This document shows positions 1 through 7,828 of a stretch of DNA of 64,000 nucleotides, piece after piece. Every line of letters begins with the position of its first letter. The stretch's first letter is position 1. The notes under the pieces were generated by a model. The model saw nothing but the letters and a program-made list of their open reading frames with translations, was not told the DNA's origin and did not search any database. Both the position numbers and the translations under genes were made by a program. Location of the stretch: the NCBI GenBank assembly GCA_903838675.1, contig CAILZI010000141.1:124001-188000 (forward strand). The letters are read 5' to 3'. The DNA is from an uncultured Verrucomicrobiota bacterium. Its GTDB lineage: Bacteria; Verrucomicrobiota; Verrucomicrobiia; Verrucomicrobiales; Verrucomicrobiaceae.

Positions 1-864
1 GAGGCTCAGCCAGGTGGTGAGGAGATAGAAGCCGGGCACAAACTTGCGGCCGTTGAACACATCCGTGCCGCGTTTCACCACATGCTCACCCATGCCCGTC
101 TTCCAGAAAGCCCCATTCGTTTCGATCAAAGCCGGTACGCCCCAGGCCGCGACCATTGCCAGCGACAGACACAGTCCAGGCACGGCCTGCAGCCTGCTCC
201 ATGGCAGGGGCTTCCTCCAAAACACCCAGCGCCAAAGCACGAGAGCCAGCGCGGGCACGAACCAAGCGATGGGCCCCTTCGCCAGAAACCCAGCGCCAAG
301 GGACAGCCATAGGCACCAAAACCAGCCATTCCAGCGCCGCAGCTGCGGCTCTGTCAGCAATTCCACCAAGGCCCTGCATGCGAGAGCCACCAGCAGGATC
401 ATCGGCATGTCCGCCACGCATAGCCGGCCATGCACCAGCGACTGCAGGCTGGTGAGCCAGGCCACACCGGCCAGCAGCCCAGCGCTGGCATCCCGGGTCA
501 GCTTTCGCGCCATGCCCGCCACAACCAAGGCGACCCCATAAACGGCCAGTACACTGTGCAGCCGTGCCGCCAGCTCGTTCACACCCAGCAGGGCGTAGTG
601 CAGCCGCATCCACCAGTAGGTCAGCGGCGGTTTGTCGAAACGATATGCGCCATTGAAGTAGGGGATCGTCCATGTGTCCCGCTCCATCATTTCCACCGTG
701 GCGTGGGCAAAGCGCGGCTCGTCACGGTCCATCAGAGGTATCGTGACCGTTCCCGGCAGGTAAAGCAGGAGTGCGAGCACCAGCAGCAGCCACCAGCCAT
801 GCTGGCGGCTGCGCTGATCATTCCAAAATGGCATGGCAGACGAACCCATCACGCCATTTGGCAT
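1..864 (-). CDS. GT39/ArnT-like glycosyltransferase, incomplete at window edge
   Basis: Integral membrane glycosyltransferase of the PMT/ArnT superfamily, which moves sugars from polyprenyl-phosphate donors onto acceptors at the outer face of the membrane. The first hydrophobic segment (WWLLLVLALLLYLPGTVTI) is followed by MDRDEPRFAHA, the acidic motif after TM1 that defines the family, and by YRFDKPPLTYW. Further hydrophobic segments alternate with short loops to the window edge. About 288 codons are visible and the C-terminus lies beyond base 1. Three in-frame ATGs (864, 849, 834) could start it and no Shine-Dalgarno decides between them. The longest is given; 834 (MPFWNDQ) is equally plausible. 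It follows the small membrane gene at 923-1351 on the same strand. Confidence 0.85.
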   Translation of the reverse strand, partial: MPNGVMGSSAMPFWNDQRSRQHGWWLLLVLALLLYLPGTVTIPLMDRDEPRFAHATVEMMERDTWTIPYFNGAYRFDKPPLTYWWMRLHYALLGVNELAARLHSVLAVYGVALVVAGMARKLTRDASAGLLAGVAWLTSLQSLVHGRLCVADMPMILLVALACRALVELLTEPQLRRWNGWFWCLWLSLGAGFLAKGPIAWFVPALALVLWRWVFWRKPLPWSRLQAVPGLCLSLAMVAAWGVPALIETNGAFWKTGMGEHVVKRGTDVFNGRKFVPGFYLLTTWLSL

Positions 865-922
865 GACCACACGCTTCGTCCGTCAGCAAGTTCCAACGTT
901 TTCGTCACACGTCACCCGCCGG

Positions 923-1351
923 TCAATACAGCAGGAAACCGATCTCACTGTCCGTGAGCTGGGACGTGTCATCCACCGCCAGCAGAGCTTGCGTGTCAAA
1001 GGTCGCCTCCCAAGGCGTTTCCGCCGCTGCATGCAGCAGGGGAAGATCAGGAGCGGCCATTGCTGGTGCCTCCTGCTTTGCAATCTGGGTGTCAGCCGCC
1101 GGTTGAGTCTGGAAAATCACGAGCGCCAAAGCCAGGGCGGCTACGGTCACGGTGCCGAAGGCCCATTTGGCCGCAGGAGCCGCAAACGAGACGTCTTCCC
1201 ACCAGGTGCGCAAGGCAGCCAGCCAGCCGCGATCCTGCGGCGTCTGGCGGGCGGCACGCACCACATTCTGGGCAAAATTGGCACGCACCTCAACCGCGCG
1301 GGCCTGGGCCAGCAGCTTGGCGATGGGGTCTTGGGGCGAGAGGGGTTCCAT
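923..1351 (-). CDS. Small single-pass membrane protein, function unknown
   Basis: A 142-residue protein beginning MEPLSPQDPIAKLLAQ. It has a charged cytoplasmic N-terminal half of about 70 residues, one transmembrane segment (about 76-95, AKWAFGTVTVAALALALVIF) and a short C-terminal tail ending in SEIGFLLY. The architecture resembles the small anti-sigma-like proteins common in Verrucomicrobia, but no zinc-binding HxxxCxxC motif is present, so that role is only a possibility. The start at 1351 is preferred over an upstream in-frame codon near 1411 because the extra residues would be a non-conserved leader overlapping the hinT side. It lies between hinT and the GT39 gene in one minus-strand run. 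Confidence 0.7.
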   Translation of the reverse strand: MEPLSPQDPIAKLLAQARAVEVRANFAQNVVRAARQTPQDRGWLAALRTWWEDVSFAAPAAKWAFGTVTVAALALALVIFQTQPAADTQIAKQEAPAMAAPDLPLLHAAAETPWEATFDTQALLAVDDTSQLTDSEIGFLLY

Positions 1352-1395
1352 GATGGTAAAAAAACAGCCGGGCCGGTCCAAAGTTGCAAAAAAAA

Positions 1396-1749
1396 TCAGC
1401 CCGGCGGCCACTCAAGGCTCCGACCTGCCAGCAAGTGCACGTGCAGGTGCGGCACGGACTCGCCCGCATCCTTCCCGTGATTGATCACGAGGCGGAAGCC
1501 CTTGCTGCGGTCCTTGATGCCCAGTTTGTCGGCGATTTTCCCCGCAGCCAGCAGCAGCGCACCGAGCGTGGCCTGATCCTCCGCCACGGCTTCACCGACC
1601 CGTGGAATCAGCTTTTTAGGCACGATCAGCACATGGATCGGAGCCTGCGGATTGACGTCGTTGAAGGCGGCCACCAGATCGTCCTCATACACGAGCGGGG
1701 CGGGGATTTCGCGGTCGATGATCTTTTGAAAAATGGTCTTCTCACTCAT
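1396..1749 (-). CDS. hinT: HIT family nucleotide-binding hydrolase (HinT-like)
   Basis: A cytosolic histidine-triad protein of 117 residues, the usual length for the Hint branch, which hydrolyses purine nucleoside phosphoramidates and adenylylated compounds. The triad HLHVHLL is at residues 101-107, with His101, His103 and His105. Upstream are the typical N-terminal TIFQKIIDREIPA, the YEDD strand and HVLIVPKKLIPR. The gene starts 6 nt after the nrdR stop codon, so the two are almost certainly co-transcribed. Confidence 0.95.
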   Translation of the reverse strand: MSEKTIFQKIIDREIPAPLVYEDDLVAAFNDVNPQAPIHVLIVPKKLIPRVGEAVAEDQATLGALLLAAGKIADKLGIKDRSKGFRLVINHGKDAGESVPHLHVHLLAGRSLEWPPG

Positions 1750-1755
1750 GGCGGA

Positions 1756-2244
1756 TTAACGAAAAAGTTCGGGCTGCCGGCCATCGCGCGGGCGGCGTTC
1801 GCCGAGGCTCTTGATCTCATCGATGAATTCACCCACGTCCTCAAACTGGCGGTACACCGAGGCGTAGCGCACGTAGGCCACGTGGTCGATGGCCTCCAGA
1901 CGGCGCATCACCTTCGCACCGATGACGGTGCTGGGGATTTCGCGGTAGCCTTCCTCTTCGAGTTCGTTGGCGATGTCATCCACCAGCTGCTCTAGCTGCT
2001 CCATTTTCACCGGGCGCTTTTCGCAGGATTTGCGCACACCGCCCAGCAGTTTGTCGCGGTTGAAGCTCTCCCGGGCGCCGTTGCGCTTCACCACGCGCAA
2101 TTCCTCGCGCTCCACGATCTCGTAGGTGGTGAAGCGGAAATCGCATTTCATGCACTCCCGGCGGCGGCGGATGGCGTGCCCCTCCCTCGCCTCGCGGGAG
2201 TCGATGACTTTATCCTGGGAGCTTCCACATTTGGGGCAGCGCAT
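1756..2244 (-). CDS. nrdR: NrdR, transcriptional repressor of ribonucleotide reductase genes
   Basis: A 162-residue regulator that binds NrdR boxes upstream of ribonucleotide reductase operons and senses dATP/ATP through an ATP cone. The N-terminal zinc ribbon uses Cys3, Cys6, Cys31 and Cys34 (MRCPKCGS and ECMKCDFRF). The ATP cone covers about residues 49-139, beginning VVKRNGARESFNRDKL. The length matches the family. No nrd operon lies in the window, so its targets are elsewhere. It is divergent from coaC and followed 6 nt later by hinT. Confidence 0.95.
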   Translation of the reverse strand: MRCPKCGSSQDKVIDSREAREGHAIRRRRECMKCDFRFTTYEIVEREELRVVKRNGARESFNRDKLLGGVRKSCEKRPVKMEQLEQLVDDIANELEEEGYREIPSTVIGAKVMRRLEAIDHVAYVRYASVYRQFEDVGEFIDEIKSLGERRPRDGRQPELFR

Positions 2245-2351
2245 TCAGTCGGGGGTGGGTTGGACGGAGAATGTGCTTTCTTAGGGGCAGGATGGCAAGC
2301 ACCTTCGTAGTTCGGGCTTTGCGGGCGGATTTTCGCGTTTATCGTCGTTTC

Positions 2352-2894
2352 ATGTCTCGCATCATCCTCGGCGTCACCGGTTCCATTGCAGCCTACAAGG
2401 CGGCGGACCTCGCCAGCCAGCTCACCAAGGCTGGCCACGTGGTGACCTGTGTTTTGACCCAATCCGCCCTCGAATTCGTCACTCCGCTGACCTTGGGCAC
2501 CCTGTCCAAGAATCCGGTCATCACCGACCTGTTTGCCGAAAAGGAGGGCTGGCAGCCCGGGCACATCCAGCTCGCCGACGAGGCCGATCTCCTCCTCGTC
2601 GCCCCCGCCACCGCGAATATTCTGGCTTCTATGGCCAACGGCTTTGCCAACGACGCCCTCACCGCCATAGCCCTCGCTACCCGCGCCCCCATTTTGATTG
2701 TCCCCGCCATGAACGGCAAAATGTGGCAGCACCCCGCCACCCAGAAGAACGTCGAGACCCTGCGCGGCTTCGGCGCCCAGTTCGTCGAGCCCGCCTCAGG
2801 CATGCTCGCCTGCGGGTATGAGGGGGTGGGGCGGCTGGCGGAGGTGGAGACGATTTTGCAGGCGGTGGCAACGCTGCTCAGCGTGAAGAAATAA
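2352..2894 (+). CDS. coaC: Phosphopantothenoylcysteine decarboxylase (CoaC), stand-alone
   Basis: A flavoprotein of 180 residues that decarboxylates phosphopantothenoylcysteine to phosphopantetheine in coenzyme A synthesis. Visible motifs are the FMN-binding GVTGSIAAYKA at the N-terminus, GHIQLADEADLLLVAPATAN with the catalytic His, the PAMNGKMW substrate clamp, and GMLACGYEGVGRLAE with the active-site Cys. In most bacteria CoaC is fused to CoaB. Here the frame ends after the decarboxylase domain and no CoaB domain follows. The start at 2352 (MSRIILGV) gives the canonical N-terminus; upstream in-frame codons from 2271 would add a non-homologous extension. Confidence 0.9.
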   Translation: MSRIILGVTGSIAAYKAADLASQLTKAGHVVTCVLTQSALEFVTPLTLGTLSKNPVITDLFAEKEGWQPGHIQLADEADLLLVAPATANILASMANGFANDALTAIALATRAPILIVPAMNGKMWQHPATQKNVETLRGFGAQFVEPASGMLACGYEGVGRLAEVETILQAVATLLSVKK

Positions 2895-2909
2895 ACGGCA
2901 ATAAACCCC

Positions 2910-3302
2910 ATGAAAACAAGAGGCTGTCTGAGGGAATTTGGCGTGCTTTTTGTTGTGTTTTTCTGCTATATCGCTGCGATTTGTCATCACAGAGCACGGT
3001 TTGCTCCTGCCAAAAACGTCCACACGTTTGATGATTTGCGACGTCAAGGACTGCCAATGACCCGCGCAGTGTTGCTGTCGCGGTTGCAGGGGCATGTATG
3101 CGTGTTCGGCGACGAGAAAGACCTCTGGTGGACACTGCCATCCGGCCCGCCAGCCTACCATTTTGATGCCCAAGGGCGCCTCATTGATTTCACTCTGGAT
3201 GTTGGTGACAGCACCCAATTTCAGCGAGTGTATGACATTTACCACGGCCAGAAGATTGCATTGGCTGACCTCCCTGCCAGATTCCAAGAGGCCGCCCGCT
3301 AA
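2910..3302 (+). CDS. Membrane-anchored hypothetical protein
   Basis: A 130-residue protein of unknown family. One N-terminal hydrophobic segment (about residues 11-26, GVLFVVFFCYIAAICHH) would anchor it. The rest is a soluble domain with several aromatic residues (DLWWTLPSGPPAYHFDAQGRLIDF). The strands and the single predicted anchor resemble small lipobox-less exported proteins common in Verrucomicrobia. It starts 15 nt downstream of coaC on the same strand and could share its transcript. Its local AT content is higher than that of coaC. Confidence 0.65.
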   Translation: MKTRGCLREFGVLFVVFFCYIAAICHHRARFAPAKNVHTFDDLRRQGLPMTRAVLLSRLQGHVCVFGDEKDLWWTLPSGPPAYHFDAQGRLIDFTLDVGDSTQFQRVYDIYHGQKIALADLPARFQEAAR

Positions 3303-3344
3303 AGTGTCCTTGGCAGTCCGCACCACGTCCGCTATCTTCCGCCT

Positions 3345-3674
3345 ATGCACGAGCACGACGACACTGGCGACAAGCTGGAACATGCGTATTTCTGCTATCT
3401 CGCCGACAAGTTTGAGCGGCAGCCGGAGCTGCTGGAAATTCCGCTGGAGACGATTTCACGCTGGCGCAAACGCGGAACATGGGGAGTGGAGCAGCTCTCG
3501 CGGTGGGAAACTCTTATTCAAGCTGCCAGGGTTTCCCAGACTGGTTTGAAGAAGCTGTCGGGTGTTCTTCGGGCCGATGATGAGGAAACACTGTTCTTCA
3601 AAGGCTTTGATCCCTTTCCAGGCGTGCTCAGCATGCAGGAAAAAAAGCAATTTGTATGCGCATCGAGGCACTGA
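3345..3674 (+). CDS. Small protein preceding a DUF6036-like gene; possible antitoxin/partner
   Basis: A 109-residue charged protein with no recognised domain. The central segment IPLETISRWRKRGTWGVEQL reads like a helix-turn-helix, because the Ser-Arg-Trp-Arg recognition-helix pattern is common in small DNA-binding proteins. Its last 19 nt overlap the start of the nucleotidyltransferase-like gene at 3656, so translation of the pair is probably coupled. Small DNA-binding protein plus nucleotidyltransferase-fold protein is the layout of several toxin-antitoxin families, but the pairing is inferred only from overlap and gene size. Confidence 0.65.
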   Translation: MHEHDDTGDKLEHAYFCYLADKFERQPELLEIPLETISRWRKRGTWGVEQLSRWETLIQAARVSQTGLKKLSGVLRADDEETLFFKGFDPFPGVLSMQEKKQFVCASRH

Positions 3675-4207
3675 AACATCTGGCCACTTCTGCTGCTGCA
3701 ATGGCTCCAGGAACGACCATCGTGGTCTTCGGTTCGGCATCTGCCTTCGCCACCTATCCAGAACTGGGAGTGGAGTGCGAATTGTATCAACAGACCAAAG
3801 ATGCTGATCTGATTTTCGAACCATGGGAACAAAGCCTTGGCATGGCACTCAACAGCGCTGTGGGCAAAACGAGCTCCTTTTATGACCACTTCGGCTACTA
3901 TGCCGACATCATCTCTCCCGCTGTCTTCGACAATTTTCCACCCGGCTTTCGCGACCGGCTGGTGCCCCTTGAAGGCTGTCCACGGGTGTTCGCTCTCGAT
4001 CCTCACGATATGGCCGTAGCCAAGCTCTTCGCGGGACGGTCCAAGGACATCCAACTCTTATCTTTCCTTCTGGCCACAAGGCGGCTTGATGAAGCGAAGG
4101 TGCGCAAGCTCCTGTGGGACACGCCGATGGAGGAAAAGTGGATCGTGAAGACCCATTCGGTTTTAGATCAAGTCGTGGTCGAGGCGGCGAAGCAACGAGT
4201 GGCGTGA
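3656..4207 (+). CDS. DUF6036-like nucleotidyltransferase-fold protein
   Basis: A 183-residue protein with a minimal nucleotidyltransferase signature: VVFGSASAFA (the GS loop) followed about 25 residues later by KDADLIF, supplying the metal-binding acidic pair. FYDHFGYYADIISP, LPLEGCPRVFALDPHDMAVAKL and AGRSKDIQLLSFLL match the order of motifs I know from DUF6036 proteins (G-YY-D, then DLA-KL-A-R-KD). Members of this fold act as toxins or are of unknown activity. The gene overlaps the upstream gene by 19 nt and is convergent with the hydrolase that ends at 4209, with essentially no gap. Confidence 0.75.
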   Translation: MRIEALKHLATSAAAMAPGTTIVVFGSASAFATYPELGVECELYQQTKDADLIFEPWEQSLGMALNSAVGKTSSFYDHFGYYADIISPAVFDNFPPGFRDRLVPLEGCPRVFALDPHDMAVAKLFAGRSKDIQLLSFLLATRRLDEAKVRKLLWDTPMEEKWIVKTHSVLDQVVVEAAKQRVA

Positions 4208-4208
4208 A

Positions 4209-5054
4209 CTACGGCGCGCTGGCGCCGACCACCCTCTTCAGCCACTCTCTCGCCTTTTCACGCACCGGACTAGGCCGCAGTGTCCATGCATCGTTGTGAT
4301 TCCGGAATCCGGTGCTCAAAAAGACCAGATCGGCATTGGGTAGCAGCGGACGCAAATAGGCTTCGGTCTCCTGGGCATTCGAGCCTTCCCCACAGATGAA
4401 CTGAGGGCGGTTGCCAAGACGTTTGAGGCGGGCCAGGGCCGATTCGCGGTCTGAATGGGGATACGGCCAGGTTTTGACGCCGTCGTAATGGCTGTAGGAC
4501 AAAAACCCACACCACAGCCTGGCCGTCTCATCATCGTAAAGACCCAGATAGTTGCAGGCGATGGCACCGCGCGAGAACCCGCATAGCACGACCTTTGACT
4601 CATCACCGCCATAGTCGCGGCAGACAGTCTTCACGGTCTCGCGCAGGTATTTCAGCGTAGGCTGCGGATCATAGGTGGGCGGATTTCCCCACCATGTGAT
4701 TGCGACTGCATCCCCTTTTTCATTCAAATAAGGCGAGCAAAGCCAGATGAAGCCTTTGCCGGAAGAAAGGCCGTAGCCGAGATTGCTGCCTTCAGGCAGC
4801 CCGGTGCTGACATCACCGAACTTGTTGGTGTAGCCGCCATTGCCGGCTAGCTCGACGATCACCGGCATCTTCACGCCTGGTTTCCAATCGGTTGGCAGAT
4901 AGAGCACATGCAGTCCCACTTTGACGCGCTTGCCGGGAGCAGGCGGCCCTGCGCTCAAGGCAGGAACTTCGAGATCCGCCGGTACGGTGCGGATGTCCGG
5001 CAGTTCCGCAGCCGATAAGGGCATTGCCAAAAATAACAGAAGAACAATTTTCAT
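4209..5054 (-). CDS. Secreted alpha/beta hydrolase (esterase-like)
   Basis: An exported protein of 281 residues. The signal peptide is MKIVLLLFLAMPLSAAE, cleaved near residue 16-17. The alpha/beta-hydrolase core contains VIVELAGNGGYTN (oxyanion region), KVVLCGFSRGAIACN (nucleophile elbow G-F-S-R-G) and a C-terminal FRNHNDAWTL with the likely catalytic His. The substrate cannot be read from the sequence. The start at 5054 is chosen because it begins the signal peptide directly; the longer frame from 5069 adds only MILSL. It lies 11 nt downstream of the MXAN_6230-like gene stop on the same strand, so the two may be co-transcribed. Confidence 0.85.
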   Translation of the reverse strand: MKIVLLLFLAMPLSAAELPDIRTVPADLEVPALSAGPPAPGKRVKVGLHVLYLPTDWKPGVKMPVIVELAGNGGYTNKFGDVSTGLPEGSNLGYGLSSGKGFIWLCSPYLNEKGDAVAITWWGNPPTYDPQPTLKYLRETVKTVCRDYGGDESKVVLCGFSRGAIACNYLGLYDDETARLWCGFLSYSHYDGVKTWPYPHSDRESALARLKRLGNRPQFICGEGSNAQETEAYLRPLLPNADLVFLSTGFRNHNDAWTLRPSPVREKAREWLKRVVGASAP

Positions 5055-5065
5055 GAGGGAAAGAA

Positions 5066-7126
5066 TCAAAGAAAATCGGCCCGAATTCGATCCACATCCA
5101 AAGGTGTGATGCCCTCCTTGAAACTGAAAGTAGTGTCTGCCTTCCCTCCGGCGGCAGCCAGAGACCCTCGTGCTTTGACGTGCAGCGAAAAAAGAGTGTG
5201 CAAGTCGGGCTTGGCAAGCGAGGTGAGGGAACGCAGCATCAGAGACAGTGAGGAGAGATTGTTGAGTGCGTTATTGCTGAAAGCAGGACGCCGGGTCAGC
5301 GCGAGATCCGCCCATATGACTTCTTTGGCCACCAAGTCGAAGACTGCGGGAATGCAAATCGAGGTGTTGGATGCCACATCAAGTTTGTCCACCACGGTGC
5401 GTGCTTCGAAAACTTCTCCTGAACCCGCCTCTTGTCGTGCCATCCAACCTGCGAAGCACTCCGGGAGGTCACAATAAGGCTGCCGCGTGTAGCTGGCGAT
5501 CATCATGATGATGTAGCGCACCTTGTGGGCAATCAGCCGTTCGATTTCGACATCGATGAATTCCGCAGCACCCTTGGGAGCATCCACAATGTCTCCACTG
5601 TGGCAGCCGCCAAAGTTTTTGAGGTTGTAATAGGCCAGGTCACCCACATGGCGCTGTTCATGGTCAAACAGTGAGGCGCTCAGATCGATGTCGGTTCGAC
5701 TGCTTCCATTTCTCCACCAAATAAAAAATCTTAGAACACGCGCTTCAGGCAGGGGTAAACGGCTGCCACGTGTGAGCGTACGCAGAGCCTTTGAAGCAGA
5801 GCGTTGGCTAAGCGGAACCATGAAATGTTTCATCTGCTCGTCGATACGGCAGCGCCCCAACGGCGGCAGCCTGGCAAAACGGGCAATCAAAGCATTTTCA
5901 CAAATAGTAGCGACTTCATTCGCGATGCCAGACTGCAAGGCGGGCAGTTCGCATGGCATGGCATGAAGCTTGCCCACCTCGCCCTTCGGGAAAAAAATGC
6001 GCAGTTCCGCCGGGTGATCCCGATGACGGAAATGTGCCAGCATTTGCAGCAAGACCGGCGTTGAAACTTGGTCCGCTTGCTCCCGAAAAGTTTGAAGTAT
6101 GGTTGGGGCGTTCTTGGAGATGCGAAGAAGGTGATCCAATCGACGTGCAAGATCACCCGGACGCGCCTCCAGCAAGCTCAACACCCCTTCGGTATCGCCA
6201 TGGGTCAGCAGGCATTCCAGCCGACTGTTAAATGTGGTGATCTTCTCGTTATTACGCAACGCCTTGAATGCGGCGAAGGTTTTGGGGAACTCCGTGCTGT
6301 AATCGCCAGGATGGAGCCGCTCTCCCAGACGAATCCAGCGATTTTTCCATCGCAGCATGTCTTCCACGGTGTTGCTACAGCGCTCGACCCATGACAGCAA
6401 CATGCGGCGTTGTGAGCGCTTGAACTTGGTAAACTTCACAGGGGCGGCGAGGGATACATCCCCGTCCGAAAGTGCGACGGCAAGCCGGAGCACATCGGTT
6501 GCGGTTTTGATTTTGTCTGACAGGCCCTCGGCAGCGACAGGTGCATGGCGAAGCAAGGAAGCGCCAAGTACCGCCAGATTTTCTTTGCATGGCACGACCT
6601 TCGGAACAAGAGGCGAAATATTGTCTCCATATTGTGAAACAAACCACGCCAGATCTTCCTTGTCCTGAGCTGAGAGGGAAGTTTTCGCACCTGCGAGCTG
6701 GACGAAAATGGATTCAAAATCCGCACGAGTACCGAGATCAATGACCCGCAGTTCGGTTTGCTCATTGAGCGCGGGCCTTTCCTTGCTGGCAAACACGGGC
6801 AACCGGTTGGTGATGTAGTGAATGATCGCATTCAAGTAGAGCCGGTACTCAGGCATCTCCTGAACCTGCTCGGGGAAATTGAGATACATCGGCTGAAAAG
6901 CTCGATGAGCGCCTAAAAGCAGGCGGAGGTCTTTGATGAATGCGCGATAGAAATTGACGAGTGCTTCCTGGCCAAGTGTGCGCACACTTTCCATCAAGGC
7001 TGGACTCATAACGAAGCCAAGCGCCTCAAGATTTTTTTGCATGGCCGCGATGGTGACATCTGGCTGCCTGCCATCCCCTTCCTTGAGAATTACTTTTCGC
7101 CTGCGACGAAGATAAATGGCATTCAT
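5066..7126 (-). CDS. MXAN_6230/SCO0854-like protein with a TerD-like segment
   Basis: A 686-residue protein that follows, in order, the landmarks I know from the MXAN_6230/SCO0854 family. These are an N-terminal LRRRRKVIL with a LEALGF segment; GAHRAFQPMYLNFPEQV (about 83-99); a helical middle; and a C-terminal TerD-like part (RGSRLPLPEARVLRFFIWW, then RTDIDLSASLFD, HSGDIVDAPKGAAEFIDV, and GWMAR). The D-I-D-L-S motif is the metal-binding signature of TerD proteins. No cysteine-rich RING segment is visible, although the family name mentions one. Family function is unknown, with a link to stress or tellurite-type Ter systems by domain only. A perfect 14-bp hairpin ends 13 nt before its start codon. 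Confidence 0.75.
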   Translation of the reverse strand: MNAIYLRRRRKVILKEGDGRQPDVTIAAMQKNLEALGFVMSPALMESVRTLGQEALVNFYRAFIKDLRLLLGAHRAFQPMYLNFPEQVQEMPEYRLYLNAIIHYITNRLPVFASKERPALNEQTELRVIDLGTRADFESIFVQLAGAKTSLSAQDKEDLAWFVSQYGDNISPLVPKVVPCKENLAVLGASLLRHAPVAAEGLSDKIKTATDVLRLAVALSDGDVSLAAPVKFTKFKRSQRRMLLSWVERCSNTVEDMLRWKNRWIRLGERLHPGDYSTEFPKTFAAFKALRNNEKITTFNSRLECLLTHGDTEGVLSLLEARPGDLARRLDHLLRISKNAPTILQTFREQADQVSTPVLLQMLAHFRHRDHPAELRIFFPKGEVGKLHAMPCELPALQSGIANEVATICENALIARFARLPPLGRCRIDEQMKHFMVPLSQRSASKALRTLTRGSRLPLPEARVLRFFIWWRNGSSRTDIDLSASLFDHEQRHVGDLAYYNLKNFGGCHSGDIVDAPKGAAEFIDVEIERLIAHKVRYIIMMIASYTRQPYCDLPECFAGWMARQEAGSGEVFEARTVVDKLDVASNTSICIPAVFDLVAKEVIWADLALTRRPAFSNNALNNLSSLSLMLRSLTSLAKPDLHTLFSLHVKARGSLAAAGGKADTTFSFKEGITPLDVDRIRADFL

Positions 7127-7139
7127 GGAGTGAAAGGAA

Positions 7140-7173
7140 GCCGCGTTTGCCAGTCAAGCCTGGCAAACGCGGC
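7140..7173 (-). terminator. Strong stem-loop in the 5' leader of the MXAN_6230-like gene
   Basis: A perfect 14-bp stem (7140-7153 with 7160-7173) and 6-nt loop. On the minus strand it is followed by TTCCTTTC and then the ATG at 7126. It could be an imperfect rho-independent terminator closing the DUF1552-DUF1592-HMA transcript, or a leader hairpin that controls translation of the downstream gene. The U-tract is broken by cytosines, so termination would be weak. Confidence 0.5.
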
Positions 7174-7288
7174 AAGTATGTGGAAAGCGAAGACTCTAAA
7201 TCCGAGTTTAGAAGGAAGAACCCTCATAGCCACGCAGGGATTCTTGGCTGCTATGCACCAGCAGGCAACAGGTTTTCTTTCCGCAAGG

Positions 7289-7828
7289 CTAAAGCGTCTT
7301 GAGTTCAACGTTGCCTTTTTTCAAGGCAGCTTCGAGGACCTCAGGTTTGGTCTTGGCAGGATCGATCCACACGGTGAGCAGCGCTTTCTCGTTCAAGGTA
7401 GCGCGTTCGACGCCGTCGAGTTTGGCGACGGCGATGTAGGCTCCGTAGCGGCAGCCTTTGCAGTCCAGCAGGCCGCACTGGATCTCGATCTTCTGCAGCT
7501 TGTCCGCCGGAAGGGTGGACAAAGGCACCAAGGTGAAGGTGCCATTGGAAGCGGCGCGCAGGAGATCTTCCAGACGTTTGGTGATGACTTCAGGTGCTGG
7601 GGGCTTCTTCGGATTGTAGCCGGGCATCAACTTCGCGGGGTCATATCGGAAGGTGACTTCGGCGGTGTCGAAGTTGAGTGCCGCGACTTCAACCTCAGGC
7701 ATGGTCTTGACCTGCTCGCGCAGGTCTTGCTCCCGTGCAGGTTCGCTGAGACCGATGATGCGGTGCTTGGATTCATCCGCATGCAGATGCAATGCGATGA
7801 GACTGAAGAGGAGGAGCAGGTGTTTCAT
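7289..7828 (-). CDS. Exported protein with two HMA-like domains
   Basis: A 179-residue exported protein with signal peptide MKHLLLLFSLIALHLHA. Two heavy-metal-associated-like (ferredoxin-fold) segments follow. The first (about 28-70) lacks cysteines. The second begins IEIQCGLLDCKGCRYGAYIA and continues KLDGVERATLNEKALLTVWID, the usual HMA strand order, with CKGC in the metal-binding CxxC position. Its start codon shares one nucleotide with the stop of the DUF1592 gene (TGATG), so it belongs to that operon. A periplasmic metal- or redox-handling role next to a cytochrome-type protein is an inference. Confidence 0.75.
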   Translation of the reverse strand: MKHLLLLFSLIALHLHADESKHRIIGLSEPAREQDLREQVKTMPEVEVAALNFDTAEVTFRYDPAKLMPGYNPKKPPAPEVITKRLEDLLRAASNGTFTLVPLSTLPADKLQKIEIQCGLLDCKGCRYGAYIAVAKLDGVERATLNEKALLTVWIDPAKTKPEVLEAALKKGNVELKTL

